This document shows positions 1-8,579 of a stretch of 64,000 bases of DNA, in pieces. Each line of letters starts with the position of its first letter. The first letter of the stretch is position 1. Origin of the DNA: Sphingobacteriales bacterium 39-19 (lineage in GTDB: Bacteria; Bacteroidota; Bacteroidia; Chitinophagales; Chitinophagaceae); contig MKTX01000017.1 of the NCBI GenBank assembly GCA_001898465.1, positions 186,001 through 250,000 of the forward strand, read 5' to 3'. Both the position numbers and the translations under genes were made by a program. A model generated the notes under the pieces. The model did not search any database. It saw only the letters and a program-made list of their open reading frames with translations, and was not told where the DNA came from.

Positions 1-1736
1 TTTGTGATAATATTTTGCTTAAAATTATTACTTAATGAATCTACCACTTCATCATACTTACCGGTACCGGCTGTATAGTTATAAGTGAACTGATTGTTTT
101 TTCCTGTATTCAATGAAACTTCATGCGAAATTTCGAGTGAATAATTTTTTGACAAGGGCTCAGTATAAGTGGCTTTTACCCCCAGTCTTTGTGTTTGCTT
201 ATCGCTGTTATTTTTTTGATCAATTAAAAGTGTAGAATCTAAATTTCCATGATCATAAAACAAGTTGGTTGATTTGGTAAAGCCTGTGCCATCTGTAGCC
301 AGTAAGTTCCAGTCAGTATTTATAGATAGTGTCCGGCGGGCTTTTTTAAATTTATGTTTAAATAACAAACTGGTAGAAAAGGATTGCTTGTCATATTCAT
401 TTTGAGTTTGCTTTTGGTATGCATTTTTATTGGTAAGGGTATTGCTTAGGGTAGCAGACTGGGTTGTTTCATCAGATTCCGTATGATAGATATTGCCTTT
501 TACAGTAAGTTTAATAGAGTTGCTGCTGTCAATTGTAAAATCAAGTGTTCCGCTGTTTTTAAAGTTGTAACGGTTTATGTGGCTTACTTTAGTACTGTTG
601 TTGCTAAAAACAGAATCGGGCGCATAAAATGTTTGCTGTAAACTGCCCACCGTATTATCATACACCTGGCTATTGTATTTGGGAGAAAAATTAAGCGTGG
701 TTTTATTATTCCATTTATTGCTGTAACTAATACCGGCATTTGTGTTTTTTATAAAACCATTATCGGTATTAATATAAGGTTCATCATCGCTACTCCCGCC
801 ACGAAACATATACATAAAACCACCATCATCATCAAAGTTCATTGTCATGTCATCATTACCACCAAATTTTTCATTATCCTGCCAGCTTAATCCATCCTGG
901 CCGGTATTGCCATTCAGAAAAAATCCTGAAATTTTTCTTTTTCCTTTGAAAGAGCTTAGCATCAGGTTTGAGTTGTACCGGGGATCTTTGCCTTTTAATG
1001 GCCCGGCAGCAGCATCTGCCTTACCAAAGTATCCCCGCTTCTTATCTTCTTTTAATTTTAAGTTGATGGTTTTTTTGGTATTTCCATCATCAATCCCGGT
1101 AAATTCAGCCTGGTCGCTTTTTTTATCAAAAACCTGCACTTCTTTTACGGCATCGGCCCTTAAGTTTTTAACAGCCATGCCGGGGTCATCTCCAAAAAAT
1201 TCTTCACCATCCACCAGTACTTTTTCTACTTTCTGGCCCATGGCTTTTATGTCGCCATTTTTATCTACCTGTATGCCCGGTAATTTTTTTAATAATTCCT
1301 CTACATTGGCATTGGCGCTTACTTTAAAGCTGTCGGCGGTATAAATAGTAGTATCGCCTTTTATTTTCATAGGCGAGCCGCTTTTTAAAATAATGGCTTC
1401 CAGCAATTTGCTTTTAGGTGTAAGGGCAACCATCGGTAATTTGGATGTGCCCGGGGCAATTTTAATATTATCTATAAAATCTGCAAATTTAGGATGCATT
1501 ACCATCATATAATAATTCCCCGGCTTTACGGACGGTAAGCTGTAGTGGCCATTATTATCGGTACGGGTAAATGTTTGCAAGATAGAATCGGGCAATGAAA
1601 ACAAAGCCACCACTGTATTTTTCAAATTATCGTTAGATAATGTGTCTTTTACCGTTCCTGAAATTTGTTGCGTTTGAGCCTGGCTATAATGGATTATAAA
1701 TAAGCAAAAAATAAGGAGCAGGGGTTTGCGGAGCAT
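1..1736 (-). CDS. TonB-dependent-receptor-like outer-membrane beta-barrel protein (3' end outside window)
   Basis: The reading frame starts at 1736 and runs off the left edge, giving about 578 N-terminal residues. Residues 1-21 form a signal peptide ending near SQAQT. A carboxypeptidase-regulatory-like beta-sandwich follows (about 25-110), then a plug-like region with KLPGIQVDKNGDIKAMGQ and VLVDGEEFFGDDP, then barrel strands. This order matches the outer membrane beta-barrel family related to SusC/TonB receptors, which acts in the outer membrane. An acidic, Met- and Gly-rich stretch lies near 780-870 (MTMNFDDDGGFMYMFRGG). The substrate cannot be told. The next gene to the right, glgB, is divergent. 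Confidence 0.85.
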   Translation of the reverse strand, partial: MLRKPLLLIFCLFIIHYSQAQTQQISGTVKDTLSNDNLKNTVVALFSLPDSILQTFTRTDNNGHYSLPSVKPGNYYMMVMHPKFADFIDNIKIAPGTSKLPMVALTPKSKLLEAIILKSGSPMKIKGDTTIYTADSFKVSANANVEELLKKLPGIQVDKNGDIKAMGQKVEKVLVDGEEFFGDDPGMAVKNLRADAVKEVQVFDKKSDQAEFTGIDDGNTKKTINLKLKEDKKRGYFGKADAAAGPLKGKDPRYNSNLMLSSFKGKRKISGFFLNGNTGQDGLSWQDNEKFGGNDDMTMNFDDDGGFMYMFRGGSSDDEPYINTDNGFIKNTNAGISYSNKWNNKTTLNFSPKYNSQVYDNTVGSLQQTFYAPDSVFSNNSTKVSHINRYNFKNSGTLDFTIDSSNSIKLTVKGNIYHTESDETTQSATLSNTLTNKNAYQKQTQNEYDKQSFSTSLLFKHKFKKARRTLSINTDWNLLATDGTGFTKSTNLFYDHGNLDSTLLIDQKNNSDKQTQRLGVKATYTEPLSKNYSLEISHEVSLNTGKNNQFTYNYTAGTGKYDEVVDSLSNNFKQNIIT

Positions 1737-1861
1737 ACAGTTAATTTAGTATCAGAAAAAAATCGTATTTCAAAAATCAAGATAAAAAAGCTGGCTGCAA
1801 AATAACAATCACTAAATTTATGTTAATAGCCGATTATGTAAACGGTATTATAACGGTAACG

Positions 1862-3799
1862 ATGGCATACGAAGACGAACATTTTATTGATAGTAGCAGG
1901 CAGGTATGGAATTATTCCTTTTTCAGTAATGAAGAAATTGTATTATTTCAAAAAGGGCAATTGTTTAATGCATACGATAAATTTGGCAGCCACTATTTGC
2001 GGCTGTTAGATACGGATGGATTTTATTTTGCCGTATGGGCGCCTAACGCTGTTCGTGTTGCCGTAATTGGTGAATTTAATGGGTGGAAAAAGAAATTGCA
2101 CCCCTTGTTTGTACGCAGTGATAGTTCGGGAATTTGGGAAGGTTTTATACCCCGGTTGCCAGCGGGCGCATTATATAAGTATCATATAACGGATCAGCAT
2201 GAAACCGAATACTTCAAAGCAGATCCCTATGCTTTTTACAGTGAGTTAAGGCCGGGTACAGCCTCTATTACCCGGAATTTGCATATGGACTGGAATGATG
2301 GAGAATGGATGCTTCACCGGAAAAATAAAAATGCATTAGATGCGCCCTGGAGTGTTTATGAAATGCATTTAGGAAGCTGGATGCGGCCGGTAAAAGATGA
2401 TGAAAATAAATTTAACACCTACCATGAAATAAGAGAGCGGCTGGTTCCCTATATAAAGGCGATGGGCTTTACGCATGTAGAGTTTATGCCGGTCATGGAA
2501 TTCCCTTATGATGGAAGCTGGGGCTACCAGGGAACCGGGTATTTCTCAGCTACCAGCCGCTTTGGTGTACCCGAAGATTTTATGTACCTGGTTGATGTAC
2601 TCCATCAAAATGAAATCGGTGTCATACTAGATTGGGTTCCCTCTCATTTTCCGGCTGATGCACATGGCCTCTTTCGTTTTGATGGCGCCGGTACATACGA
2701 ATATGAAGATATGCGAAAGGGTTTTCACCCCGATTGGAACAGTTACATATTTAATTATAGCAGGGGTGAAGTACGATCCTTTTTATTGAGCAGCGCTCAT
2801 TTTTGGATGCATAAATTTCATGCCGACGGTTTACGGGTAGATGCCGTAAATTCCATAATCAGGCTCGATTTCTCAAGAGCAGAAGGCGCCTGGGAAAAAA
2901 ATATACATGGCGGAAACGAAAATTTAGAAGCTATAGAATTTTTAAAACACCTCAACCAGGTAATGTACCGTGAATTTCCAGGCACTCAAACCATTGCTGA
3001 AGAAGCCAGCGACTGGCCAGGTATTACAAAACCAATAAGTGAAAATGGTTTTGGGTTTGGATTTAAATGGATGATGGGCTGGATGCATGATATGTTCCGT
3101 TATTTTAAAAAAACTCCTGAAGAACGGGTGAAAGTACAAGAGGATTTTACATTTAGCATGATGTATTTTTATGATGAAAATTTTATGCTTCCGCTCAGCC
3201 ATGATGAAGTTGTACACGGTAAAAGCCCCATGATCTATAAAATGCCGGGCAACGAATGGGAACAATTTGCCAATTTACGTTTGCTATATGGATGGATGTA
3301 CCTGCATCCCGGTGCCAAATTACTTTTCATGGGCAATGAATTTGGCCAAACCCATGAATGGGATTATAAATCAGAGTTACAATGGGAATTATTGCAGTAT
3401 GATTCACATAACAAATTGCAGGAATATGTGAGGGCTTTAAATCATTTATATCGCAATGAAAACAGCTTATATCATTTTCAATTTGAACGGAAAGGGTTTG
3501 AATGGATTTGTTTAAATCAAAAGAAAAAAGGAATACTGGGTTTTAAGAGAAAAGGCAAATTAAGGGCAGATGACATAATTGTTTATTTAAATGTGACCAA
3601 TATACCCCAGGAGTCAATGTCCTTTACAATAAAAGGGAAAACCCATTTACAGGAAATATTAAATAGTGATGATGCTGCCTTTTGGGGAAGTGGTAAATAC
3701 ATGAATACCACACTGGATATACAAAATGTTGATAAAAAGAAGCGCACCTGCGAAATAAAGATCAATCTCCCTCCGTTAGGATTAGTGGTACTTAAATGA
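1862..3799 (+). CDS. glgB: 1,4-alpha-glucan branching enzyme (GH13)
   Basis: This enzyme makes alpha-1,6 branches in glycogen in the cytoplasm. With the start at 1862 it has 645 residues. A CBM48-like domain (FAVWAPNAVRVAVIGEFNGW) precedes the GH13 barrel. Catalytic signatures are visible: DWVPSHFP, GLRVDAV with nucleophile Asp327, AEEAS with the acid Glu at 380/381, and LSHDEV with Asp448. The C-terminal beta domain is complete. An in-frame ATG at 1820 adds 14 residues, but it overlaps a -7-like box (1813-1820), so 1862 is preferred. No other glycogen gene is adjacent; a TPR gene follows 27 bases downstream. Confidence 0.93.
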   Translation: MAYEDEHFIDSSRQVWNYSFFSNEEIVLFQKGQLFNAYDKFGSHYLRLLDTDGFYFAVWAPNAVRVAVIGEFNGWKKKLHPLFVRSDSSGIWEGFIPRLPAGALYKYHITDQHETEYFKADPYAFYSELRPGTASITRNLHMDWNDGEWMLHRKNKNALDAPWSVYEMHLGSWMRPVKDDENKFNTYHEIRERLVPYIKAMGFTHVEFMPVMEFPYDGSWGYQGTGYFSATSRFGVPEDFMYLVDVLHQNEIGVILDWVPSHFPADAHGLFRFDGAGTYEYEDMRKGFHPDWNSYIFNYSRGEVRSFLLSSAHFWMHKFHADGLRVDAVNSIIRLDFSRAEGAWEKNIHGGNENLEAIEFLKHLNQVMYREFPGTQTIAEEASDWPGITKPISENGFGFGFKWMMGWMHDMFRYFKKTPEERVKVQEDFTFSMMYFYDENFMLPLSHDEVVHGKSPMIYKMPGNEWEQFANLRLLYGWMYLHPGAKLLFMGNEFGQTHEWDYKSELQWELLQYDSHNKLQEYVRALNHLYRNENSLYHFQFERKGFEWICLNQKKKGILGFKRKGKLRADDIIVYLNVTNIPQESMSFTIKGKTHLQEILNSDDAAFWGSGKYMNTTLDIQNVDKKKRTCEIKINLPPLGLVVLK

Positions 3800-3826
3800 T
3801 GGAATAAAAATTGTATTATTAATTTC

Positions 3827-4843
3827 ATGAAAAACCTCCTCACTACCGCAATCATGCTTGCCCTGGTGTGCCATGCATTTGCTTACACTGACAGCGCTGA
3901 AATTTATTTTAACAAAGGGATGGAAGAAAAAAATGCACGCCGTTTTTTATTGGCAAACCAGGCCTTTGAAAAAGCAATAACCTTTAATCCTTCTTTTACA
4001 CAAGCGTATATTCAAAATGCATATACCGCACTTGAAATGAGGCAACCGAGTGCTGCCATTACGAACTTTGAAAAAGTACTTACCCTGCAGCCTCAAAATA
4101 AAGAGGCGATAAAAGAACTCACTACACTTTATTATAATTACCGCCGTTACGATAAAGCAATCAACCTGGCCAATCAATGTACCGGTTGCGAAAATGCACA
4201 ACGTATTTTAGGAATGTGCTATTACCAGCAGGAAGATTATGCAAAAGCCATAAAATATTTAGATGATTATTTAAAAGTGCACCCCCAGGATGCCGAAGTA
4301 TTATATTGTATGGGGCGAAGCTATATTGACATGGAACAATATAAGAAAGCAGTAACGTATTATGAAAAAGCGGTAGCGGCAGATCCTGCTAAAGCAGGAT
4401 GGTTTAATGAGCTGGGTTTATTGTATTATAATACCAATAATTATAAAAATGCAGCCCTTGCATTTAATAAAGCATTGGATGCAGGATATAATCCCGGTAA
4501 CGATTTTAAAGAGAACCTTGCATTTGCTTATATTTATGCAGGCGAATTTGAAAAAGGGGAAATATTGGTAAAAGAAGTTTTTGCAAAGAAACCGGGGAAT
4601 ACTACCTTATTAAGAGATGCTGCACAGGCATTTTATAATGTAAAACAATACGACCGTTCTTTATTATTTTGCCAGCGGCTGATGGAATTGAATGATAAAG
4701 ACGCCAAAGCGCTTTACCAGGCCGGTATGTGCTTTCAAAAGAAAGGGCAAAATGAAAAAGGTGAAAAAATGTGTGATAAAGCCATTGAAATGGATCCTTC
4801 TTTAAGCAACCTTCGCCAAAAACAGGAAATGCCTGGCTTTTAA
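3827..4843 (+). CDS. Secreted tetratricopeptide-repeat protein
   Basis: The 338-residue protein has a signal peptide (1-19, ending HAFA) followed by about eight TPR units over residues 22-330, for example YYQQEDYAKAIKYLDDYLKV and YKKAVTYYEKAVAADP. TPR arrays are protein-binding scaffolds; no catalytic domain is present. It lies 27 bases after glgB on the same strand and may be cotranscribed, but a role in glycogen metabolism would be speculation. It converges with the TauE-like gene, with only 13 bases between the stops. Confidence 0.8.
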   Translation: MKNLLTTAIMLALVCHAFAYTDSAEIYFNKGMEEKNARRFLLANQAFEKAITFNPSFTQAYIQNAYTALEMRQPSAAITNFEKVLTLQPQNKEAIKELTTLYYNYRRYDKAINLANQCTGCENAQRILGMCYYQQEDYAKAIKYLDDYLKVHPQDAEVLYCMGRSYIDMEQYKKAVTYYEKAVAADPAKAGWFNELGLLYYNTNNYKNAALAFNKALDAGYNPGNDFKENLAFAYIYAGEFEKGEILVKEVFAKKPGNTTLLRDAAQAFYNVKQYDRSLLFCQRLMELNDKDAKALYQAGMCFQKKGQNEKGEKMCDKAIEMDPSLSNLRQKQEMPGF

Positions 4844-4856
4844 AAAATAGTATATT

Positions 4857-5288
4857 TTATGGGCTTTTCTTTTCAGTAATTTCTGTAGGGGGTAGCGGCT
4901 TTATTTCTGTTGTTTTCTTTTTATTTTCCAAAAGCATTTTAATTCCAATAATTACGATCAGCACAGCAAATATTTTGCGTACTGTTTCCTGTGGTAAGCT
5001 AAGTGTAACTTTACTGCCGATATAACCGCCAATTACAAATCCCAGTGCCACATACAACACTGCCGGTAAATCAATATGGCCCTGTTTGTAAAATTGCCAA
5101 ACAGCCAATATGCCTACGGGTAACAACAATATTCCCAATGAAGTGCCTTGTGCCCTGAACTGAGAAAACCCAACAAAATAAACTAGCGCAGGCACAATGA
5201 TGATTCCGCCGCCTACACCCACCAGGCCGCTTAAGGCCCCGGCGGCAACTCCAACTATAATGAGGATAAGTATGGTTTGGATATCCAT
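4857..5288 (-). CDS. Half-length TauE/SafE-type membrane permease
   Basis: The 143-residue protein has about four membrane segments and the TauE/SafE glycine-rich signature GALSGLVGVGGGIIIVPALV near its N-terminus. Family members export or import sulfite or other sulfur and organic anions. Most have about 250 residues with two such halves, so this one presumably works as a dimer. The start at 5288 lies 7 bases after the ppa stop. A longer in-frame start at 5321 would overlap ppa by 26 bases and is less likely. It is the last gene of a minus-strand cluster from 7200 to 4857. Confidence 0.8.
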   Translation of the reverse strand: MDIQTILILIIVGVAAGALSGLVGVGGGIIIVPALVYFVGFSQFRAQGTSLGILLLPVGILAVWQFYKQGHIDLPAVLYVALGFVIGGYIGSKVTLSLPQETVRKIFAVLIVIIGIKMLLENKKKTTEIKPLPPTEITEKKSP

Positions 5289-5295
5289 TTTTTTA

Positions 5296-5856
5296 TTATT
5301 TATGGGTGGCCTGTTTTTCACTGTAGTTTAGTTTATAACGGGCAATAGCATCGGTAATGATGCGATAAGCAATTTCTTTGCTCTGGAAATCATCAATGAG
5401 TACTTTTTTATTTTCCAGTACTTTGTATTGTTCAAAATAATTTTTGAGTACCGCAAAAAAATGGGCAGGGATGGCATCAATATCCCGGATGTGGTTCACA
5501 GAAGGATCGGTACTGGCTACCGCAATAATTTTATCATCTTTTTCACCACTATCAATCATTTGCATATTGCCAATTACAGTAGCCGTTACCAGGCATAAGG
5601 GTTGTATGGGTTCACTGCACATCACCAAAATATCCAGCGGATCTTTATCTTCTCCCAAAGTTTGGGGTATAAACCCGTAATTGATGGGATAATGAAAGGA
5701 TGAATAGATGACCCGGTCCAGGCGCAGCAGGCCGGTAACTTTATCTATTTCGTACTTACAATTACTTCCCTGCGGAATTTCGATCAATGCATTTACAACC
5801 TGCGGCTGATGATCGCCATAATGAGCCCCATGCCAGGGATGCAATGTATATTTCAT
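5296..5856 (-). CDS. ppa: Inorganic pyrophosphatase (family I)
   Basis: This soluble enzyme hydrolyses pyrophosphate to two phosphates and so drives biosynthesis. The 186 residues are usual for bacterial family I enzymes. The substrate-binding motif EIPQGSNCKYEID (26-38) and the metal-binding DxDPxD motif (Asp70, Asp72, Asp75) are both intact, as is YPINYGFIPQT. It sits between crcB (9 bases upstream) and a TauE-like gene on the same strand. Fluoride is a potent inhibitor of this enzyme class, which makes the link to the fluoride channel attractive, though that is inference. Confidence 0.95.
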   Translation of the reverse strand: MKYTLHPWHGAHYGDHQPQVVNALIEIPQGSNCKYEIDKVTGLLRLDRVIYSSFHYPINYGFIPQTLGEDKDPLDILVMCSEPIQPLCLVTATVIGNMQMIDSGEKDDKIIAVASTDPSVNHIRDIDAIPAHFFAVLKNYFEQYKVLENKKVLIDDFQSKEIAYRIITDAIARYKLNYSEKQATHK

Positions 5857-5865
5857 AATACTTTT

Positions 5866-6231
5866 TTATGTTTGAACCAACCGGTAACCCCACCAGCAAG
5901 CCAATAACCCGCCCATGATACTAATACAGATATAAAACAAAGCCAGCCCGTATTTTCCGGCATTCAATAACTCCATATTCTCCAGGCTAAACGATGAAAA
6001 TGTAGTGAATCCGCCACAAATTCCAGTGGCCAGGAATAACCGGTAGGAGAGCGGCCAGTTGCCATTTTTAAGAAATAATGCCACTACTATACCAATAATA
6101 AAACTGCCTAAAATATTTACAAATAAAGTAGCCCAGGGATAAGCATTTTCTTTAAAATATAAAACTGATAAATAACGCAAAATGCTTCCAAGTCCGCCGC
6201 CCAGCCCAATTAAAATTAAATTTTTTATCAT
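5866..6231 (-). CDS. crcB: Fluoride efflux channel CrcB/Fluc
   Basis: The 121-residue, four-helix membrane protein carries the Fluc signatures GGGLGSILRY (11-20), the conserved Asn39 in FVNILGSF, and the Phe-box region GICGGFTTFSSFS (70-82). Fluc proteins form dual-topology dimers that export fluoride; a single copy, as here, fits homodimers. Its ATG shares one base with the stop codon of the upstream lipoprotein (TAATG), suggesting translational coupling. I see no fluoride riboswitch upstream in the cluster. Confidence 0.94.
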   Translation of the reverse strand: MIKNLILIGLGGGLGSILRYLSVLYFKENAYPWATLFVNILGSFIIGIVVALFLKNGNWPLSYRLFLATGICGGFTTFSSFSLENMELLNAGKYGLALFYICISIMGGLLACWWGYRLVQT

Positions 6232-6653
6232 TAGTTGATGGGTAAATTGCCGGATGATAAATAAGAGAAATCAACCCACCAATCGCCACCCGTCTTCACT
6301 ACTTTAATCTCCATGGGCCGGTTAATAAATGAGTTGCTATAATTAATGATGGTAGTGGAATCATTTTCATCGGCATATTTGTTGATCATATAATCAGCGC
6401 TCTTAAAATTTTTCTTTTCTTCATCAGAAATACGGTTATAATACAATTTATACCTGTCAAATAATTGCATACTCTCAGAATCTTTCAGCAACAGGTTTTC
6501 GGCAGTCTTAAAATCACCATCCAGGCTTGCCCTTATAAATGCCCGGCCAGTGTCTAATGCGGTATGGGGCCGCTCCGGTTTTTGATTACATGCGCTTACA
6601 TATACCAGGCAAACAAAAAATATTGAAGCATACTTCAATAAAGTTCTTTTCAT
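6231..6653 (-). CDS. Small lipoprotein with NTF2/DUF4878-like fold
   Basis: The 140-residue protein has a signal peptide with a lipobox-like end at Cys22 (YVSAC). The body (ALDTGRAFIRASLDGDFKTAENLL ... GGDWWVDFSYL) resembles the DUF4878/NTF2-like pattern of small Bacteroidota lipoproteins. No catalytic residues are evident. It overlaps crcB by one base and lies 4 bases after a lipoprotein of similar plan, so the two look like diverged paralogs in one transcript. Function is unknown. Confidence 0.7.
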   Translation of the reverse strand: MKRTLLKYASIFFVCLVYVSACNQKPERPHTALDTGRAFIRASLDGDFKTAENLLLKDSESMQLFDRYKLYYNRISDEEKKNFKSADYMINKYADENDSTTIINYSNSFINRPMEIKVVKTGGDWWVDFSYLSSGNLPIN

Positions 6654-6657
6654 TTAT

Positions 6658-7200
6658 TTATAATTTTATTTGAATGTTTTTTCCCAGGCTATCTAATTTT
6701 TTTATACCCTGATTTAATTTATCTGTAGCAGAGTCGGTTAATTCCCCCATTTTATTCAACAGGCTGTCTTTTGTAACCAGCAGGGTATCTATTTTTTCTT
6801 TTACTTTATTTTTAATCATTTCCGAAATATCGGCTTTTTGCAAAGATACTTTCCATCCCGTAATTTCTTTCTTTAGGGTAAATGGGATCTTTTCACCACT
6901 TCTTAATTCAATGGCCGTAACTGTAGCAGAATCTCCTGTAATACGGGTAGATTGAGGGTCTACCCTTACGCTATCCAATAATAGCGTATTGGCCTCCTTA
7001 TTATTTTGCAGGGTCCATTCCATTGTTATAAAACCGGGAATACTTTCTGCTGTAACCAAACTGCGGGCTTTTGAGAAATCATCATGTTTCAGGGCATCAA
7101 AAAATTCATGTAAAACTTCATCGGGTGAGTTGCTTTTCTGCTCGCAGCCTGCAAAAAGTATAATACAAAGAAACCCGGGTAGCCAAAATAATTTTTTCAT
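6658..7200 (-). CDS. Lipoprotein with NTF2/DUF4878-like domain and helical tail
   Basis: The 180-residue protein has a signal peptide and lipobox ILFAGC (Cys19). Residues 25-125 follow the DUF4878-like plan (EVLHEFFDALKHDDFSKARSLV ... TGWKVSLQK). Residues 125-180 form an amphipathic helical tail rich in Lys, Asp and Leu. It appears to be first gene of the minus-strand cluster lipoprotein-lipoprotein-crcB-ppa-TauE. Function is unknown. The tail distinguishes it from its shorter neighbour. Confidence 0.7.
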   Translation of the reverse strand: MKKLFWLPGFLCIILFAGCEQKSNSPDEVLHEFFDALKHDDFSKARSLVTAESIPGFITMEWTLQNNKEANTLLLDSVRVDPQSTRITGDSATVTAIELRSGEKIPFTLKKEITGWKVSLQKADISEMIKNKVKEKIDTLLVTKDSLLNKMGELTDSATDKLNQGIKKLDSLGKNIQIKL

Positions 7201-7352
7201 ATTTTATTTCCTCATGTATTTCAAAGTTAACTAATCCTGTGAGTAAATGATGTGTAAAACACTTTCAATTATTATTCCGTTTTTATTTTTTTTAAAAATT
7301 CCGGCATACATGAATAACCAGGTAAGGGGCTATTCAAAAAAAGGAAGAAAAT

Positions 7353-7376
7353 AAAAAAGGCGGTATGAATACCGCC
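7353..7376 (-). terminator. Rho-independent terminator after phoH
   Basis: Read on the minus strand, GGCGGTA and TACCGCC (7359-7376) form a stem of at least 7 bp followed by six T. It lies 26 bases beyond the phoH stop. The adjoining 7201-7352 shows nothing else recognisable. Confidence 0.8.
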
Positions 7377-7401
7377 AATAACATGGTTTTCCAATAGACA
7401 T

Positions 7402-8382
7402 TTATTTTTTTTCCGGTTCTTTGGTATGGGCTTCATCATACTTATTATAAGCTTTGATGATTGATTTTACCAATTTATGCCTTACTACATCTTCTTCATC
7501 CAATTCAATATGCGCTATACCCTCAATATTACGGAGTATTTTGGTGGCTTTAAAAAGGCCACTGTGCTGGTTTTTGGGGAGATCTATCTGTGTAGGGTCC
7601 CCGGTAATAATAGCTTTGGCGTTGGGGCCAATACGGGTGAGGAACATTTTGATTTGTAAGTCGTTGGTGTTTTGTGCCTCATCTAAAATAATAAAAGCAT
7701 TATCCAGCGTACGCCCCCGCATATAAGCCAGGGGTGCAATTTCTATGGTACGGGTACTCATGTAATAACCCAGTTTATCTGCCGGGATCATATCATCCAG
7801 CGCATCATATAAAGGGCGTAAATAAGGATCAATTTTTTCCTTCAAGTCGCCGGGTAAAAATCCCAGGCTTTCTCCTGCTTCTACGGCAGGGCGTGTTAAA
7901 ATAATTTTTTTAACCAGCTTACTTTTTAATGCCCGTACTGCCAGCGCTACAGCCGTATAAGTTTTACCGGTACCTGCGGGGCCAATGGCAAAAACAATGT
8001 CATTTTTATCACAGGCCTGCACCAGCATTTTTTGATTGGCGGTACGGGCCCTTACTGTTTTCCCATTAGATCCATATACCAGTACATCATTAGGATTACG
8101 GTCCATAAAGTTGTCGATCGATTTTTCATCGTCGCCACCTAAAATTTGTTCAAAATAATTTTCACTCATGTGACCGTTTCTTTGTAGATATTGAACAAGA
8201 AGATCAATTTTTTCCCTGGCTCCTTCTATTTGTTCCGGGGCTCCGCTTAATTTTAACTGCGTGCCACGGCTTAAAATTTTTAATAAAGGGAATTTCTTTT
8301 TTAGGATATCGAGTTTACCGTTGTTCACTCCGAAAAACTCAATAGGATTAACTGTTTCAAGGTTAATGATTGTTTCTGTCAA
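7402..8382 (-). CDS. phoH: PhoH-family ATPase
   Basis: The 326-residue protein has an N-terminal KH-like region (about 15-70) and a PhoH ATPase domain. The Walker A motif is GPAGTGKT (134-141), with the PhoH signature LTRPAVEAGESLGFLPGDL and a Walker B-like ILDEAQN (232-238). Members are cytoplasmic NTPases tied to RNA metabolism and phosphate stress; the exact job is unclear. The start at 8382 is TTG; a stop codon closes the frame just upstream and the next ATG lies about 70 codons inside, so TTG is well supported. Confidence 0.93.
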   Translation of the reverse strand: MTETIINLETVNPIEFFGVNNGKLDILKKKFPLLKILSRGTQLKLSGAPEQIEGAREKIDLLVQYLQRNGHMSENYFEQILGGDDEKSIDNFMDRNPNDVLVYGSNGKTVRARTANQKMLVQACDKNDIVFAIGPAGTGKTYTAVALAVRALKSKLVKKIILTRPAVEAGESLGFLPGDLKEKIDPYLRPLYDALDDMIPADKLGYYMSTRTIEIAPLAYMRGRTLDNAFIILDEAQNTNDLQIKMFLTRIGPNAKAIITGDPTQIDLPKNQHSGLFKATKILRNIEGIAHIELDEEDVVRHKLVKSIIKAYNKYDEAHTKEPEKK

Positions 8383-8470
8383 TGTGTTCAGATTTTAAAC
8401 TTTGTTCAGTTAGCTGAAAAAAGTGTTTGGGGTTAATGGAATATTGATACTTTCAAAACGACTTACTATC

Positions 8471-8478
8471 CAAATTTA
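8471..8478 (-). promoter_or_regulatory. -7 promoter box for phoH
   Basis: TAAATTTG on the minus strand matches the Bacteroidota -7 consensus TAnnTTTG. It would give a leader of about 85 bases. The remaining sequence between 8383 and 8579 shows nothing else. Confidence 0.45.
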
Positions 8479-8579
8479 TAGGAGGAATTCAGAGCATTAC
8501 GAATTTACTTATTCACATCAAGCTTATTATGGTGGAAAAGTTAAAAATAATTTACATGCTATTATAATAACAAACTGTT

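Noticed and set aside
847-1344. Open frame of 165 codons on the plus strand
   Set aside because: It lies opposite the TonB-type barrel gene, whose signal peptide and domains are convincing; the plus-strand product resembles nothing.
6210-7401. Possible fluoride riboswitch for the crcB cluster
   Set aside because: No recognisable aptamer core or terminator-type leader is present upstream of crcB or of the first gene.
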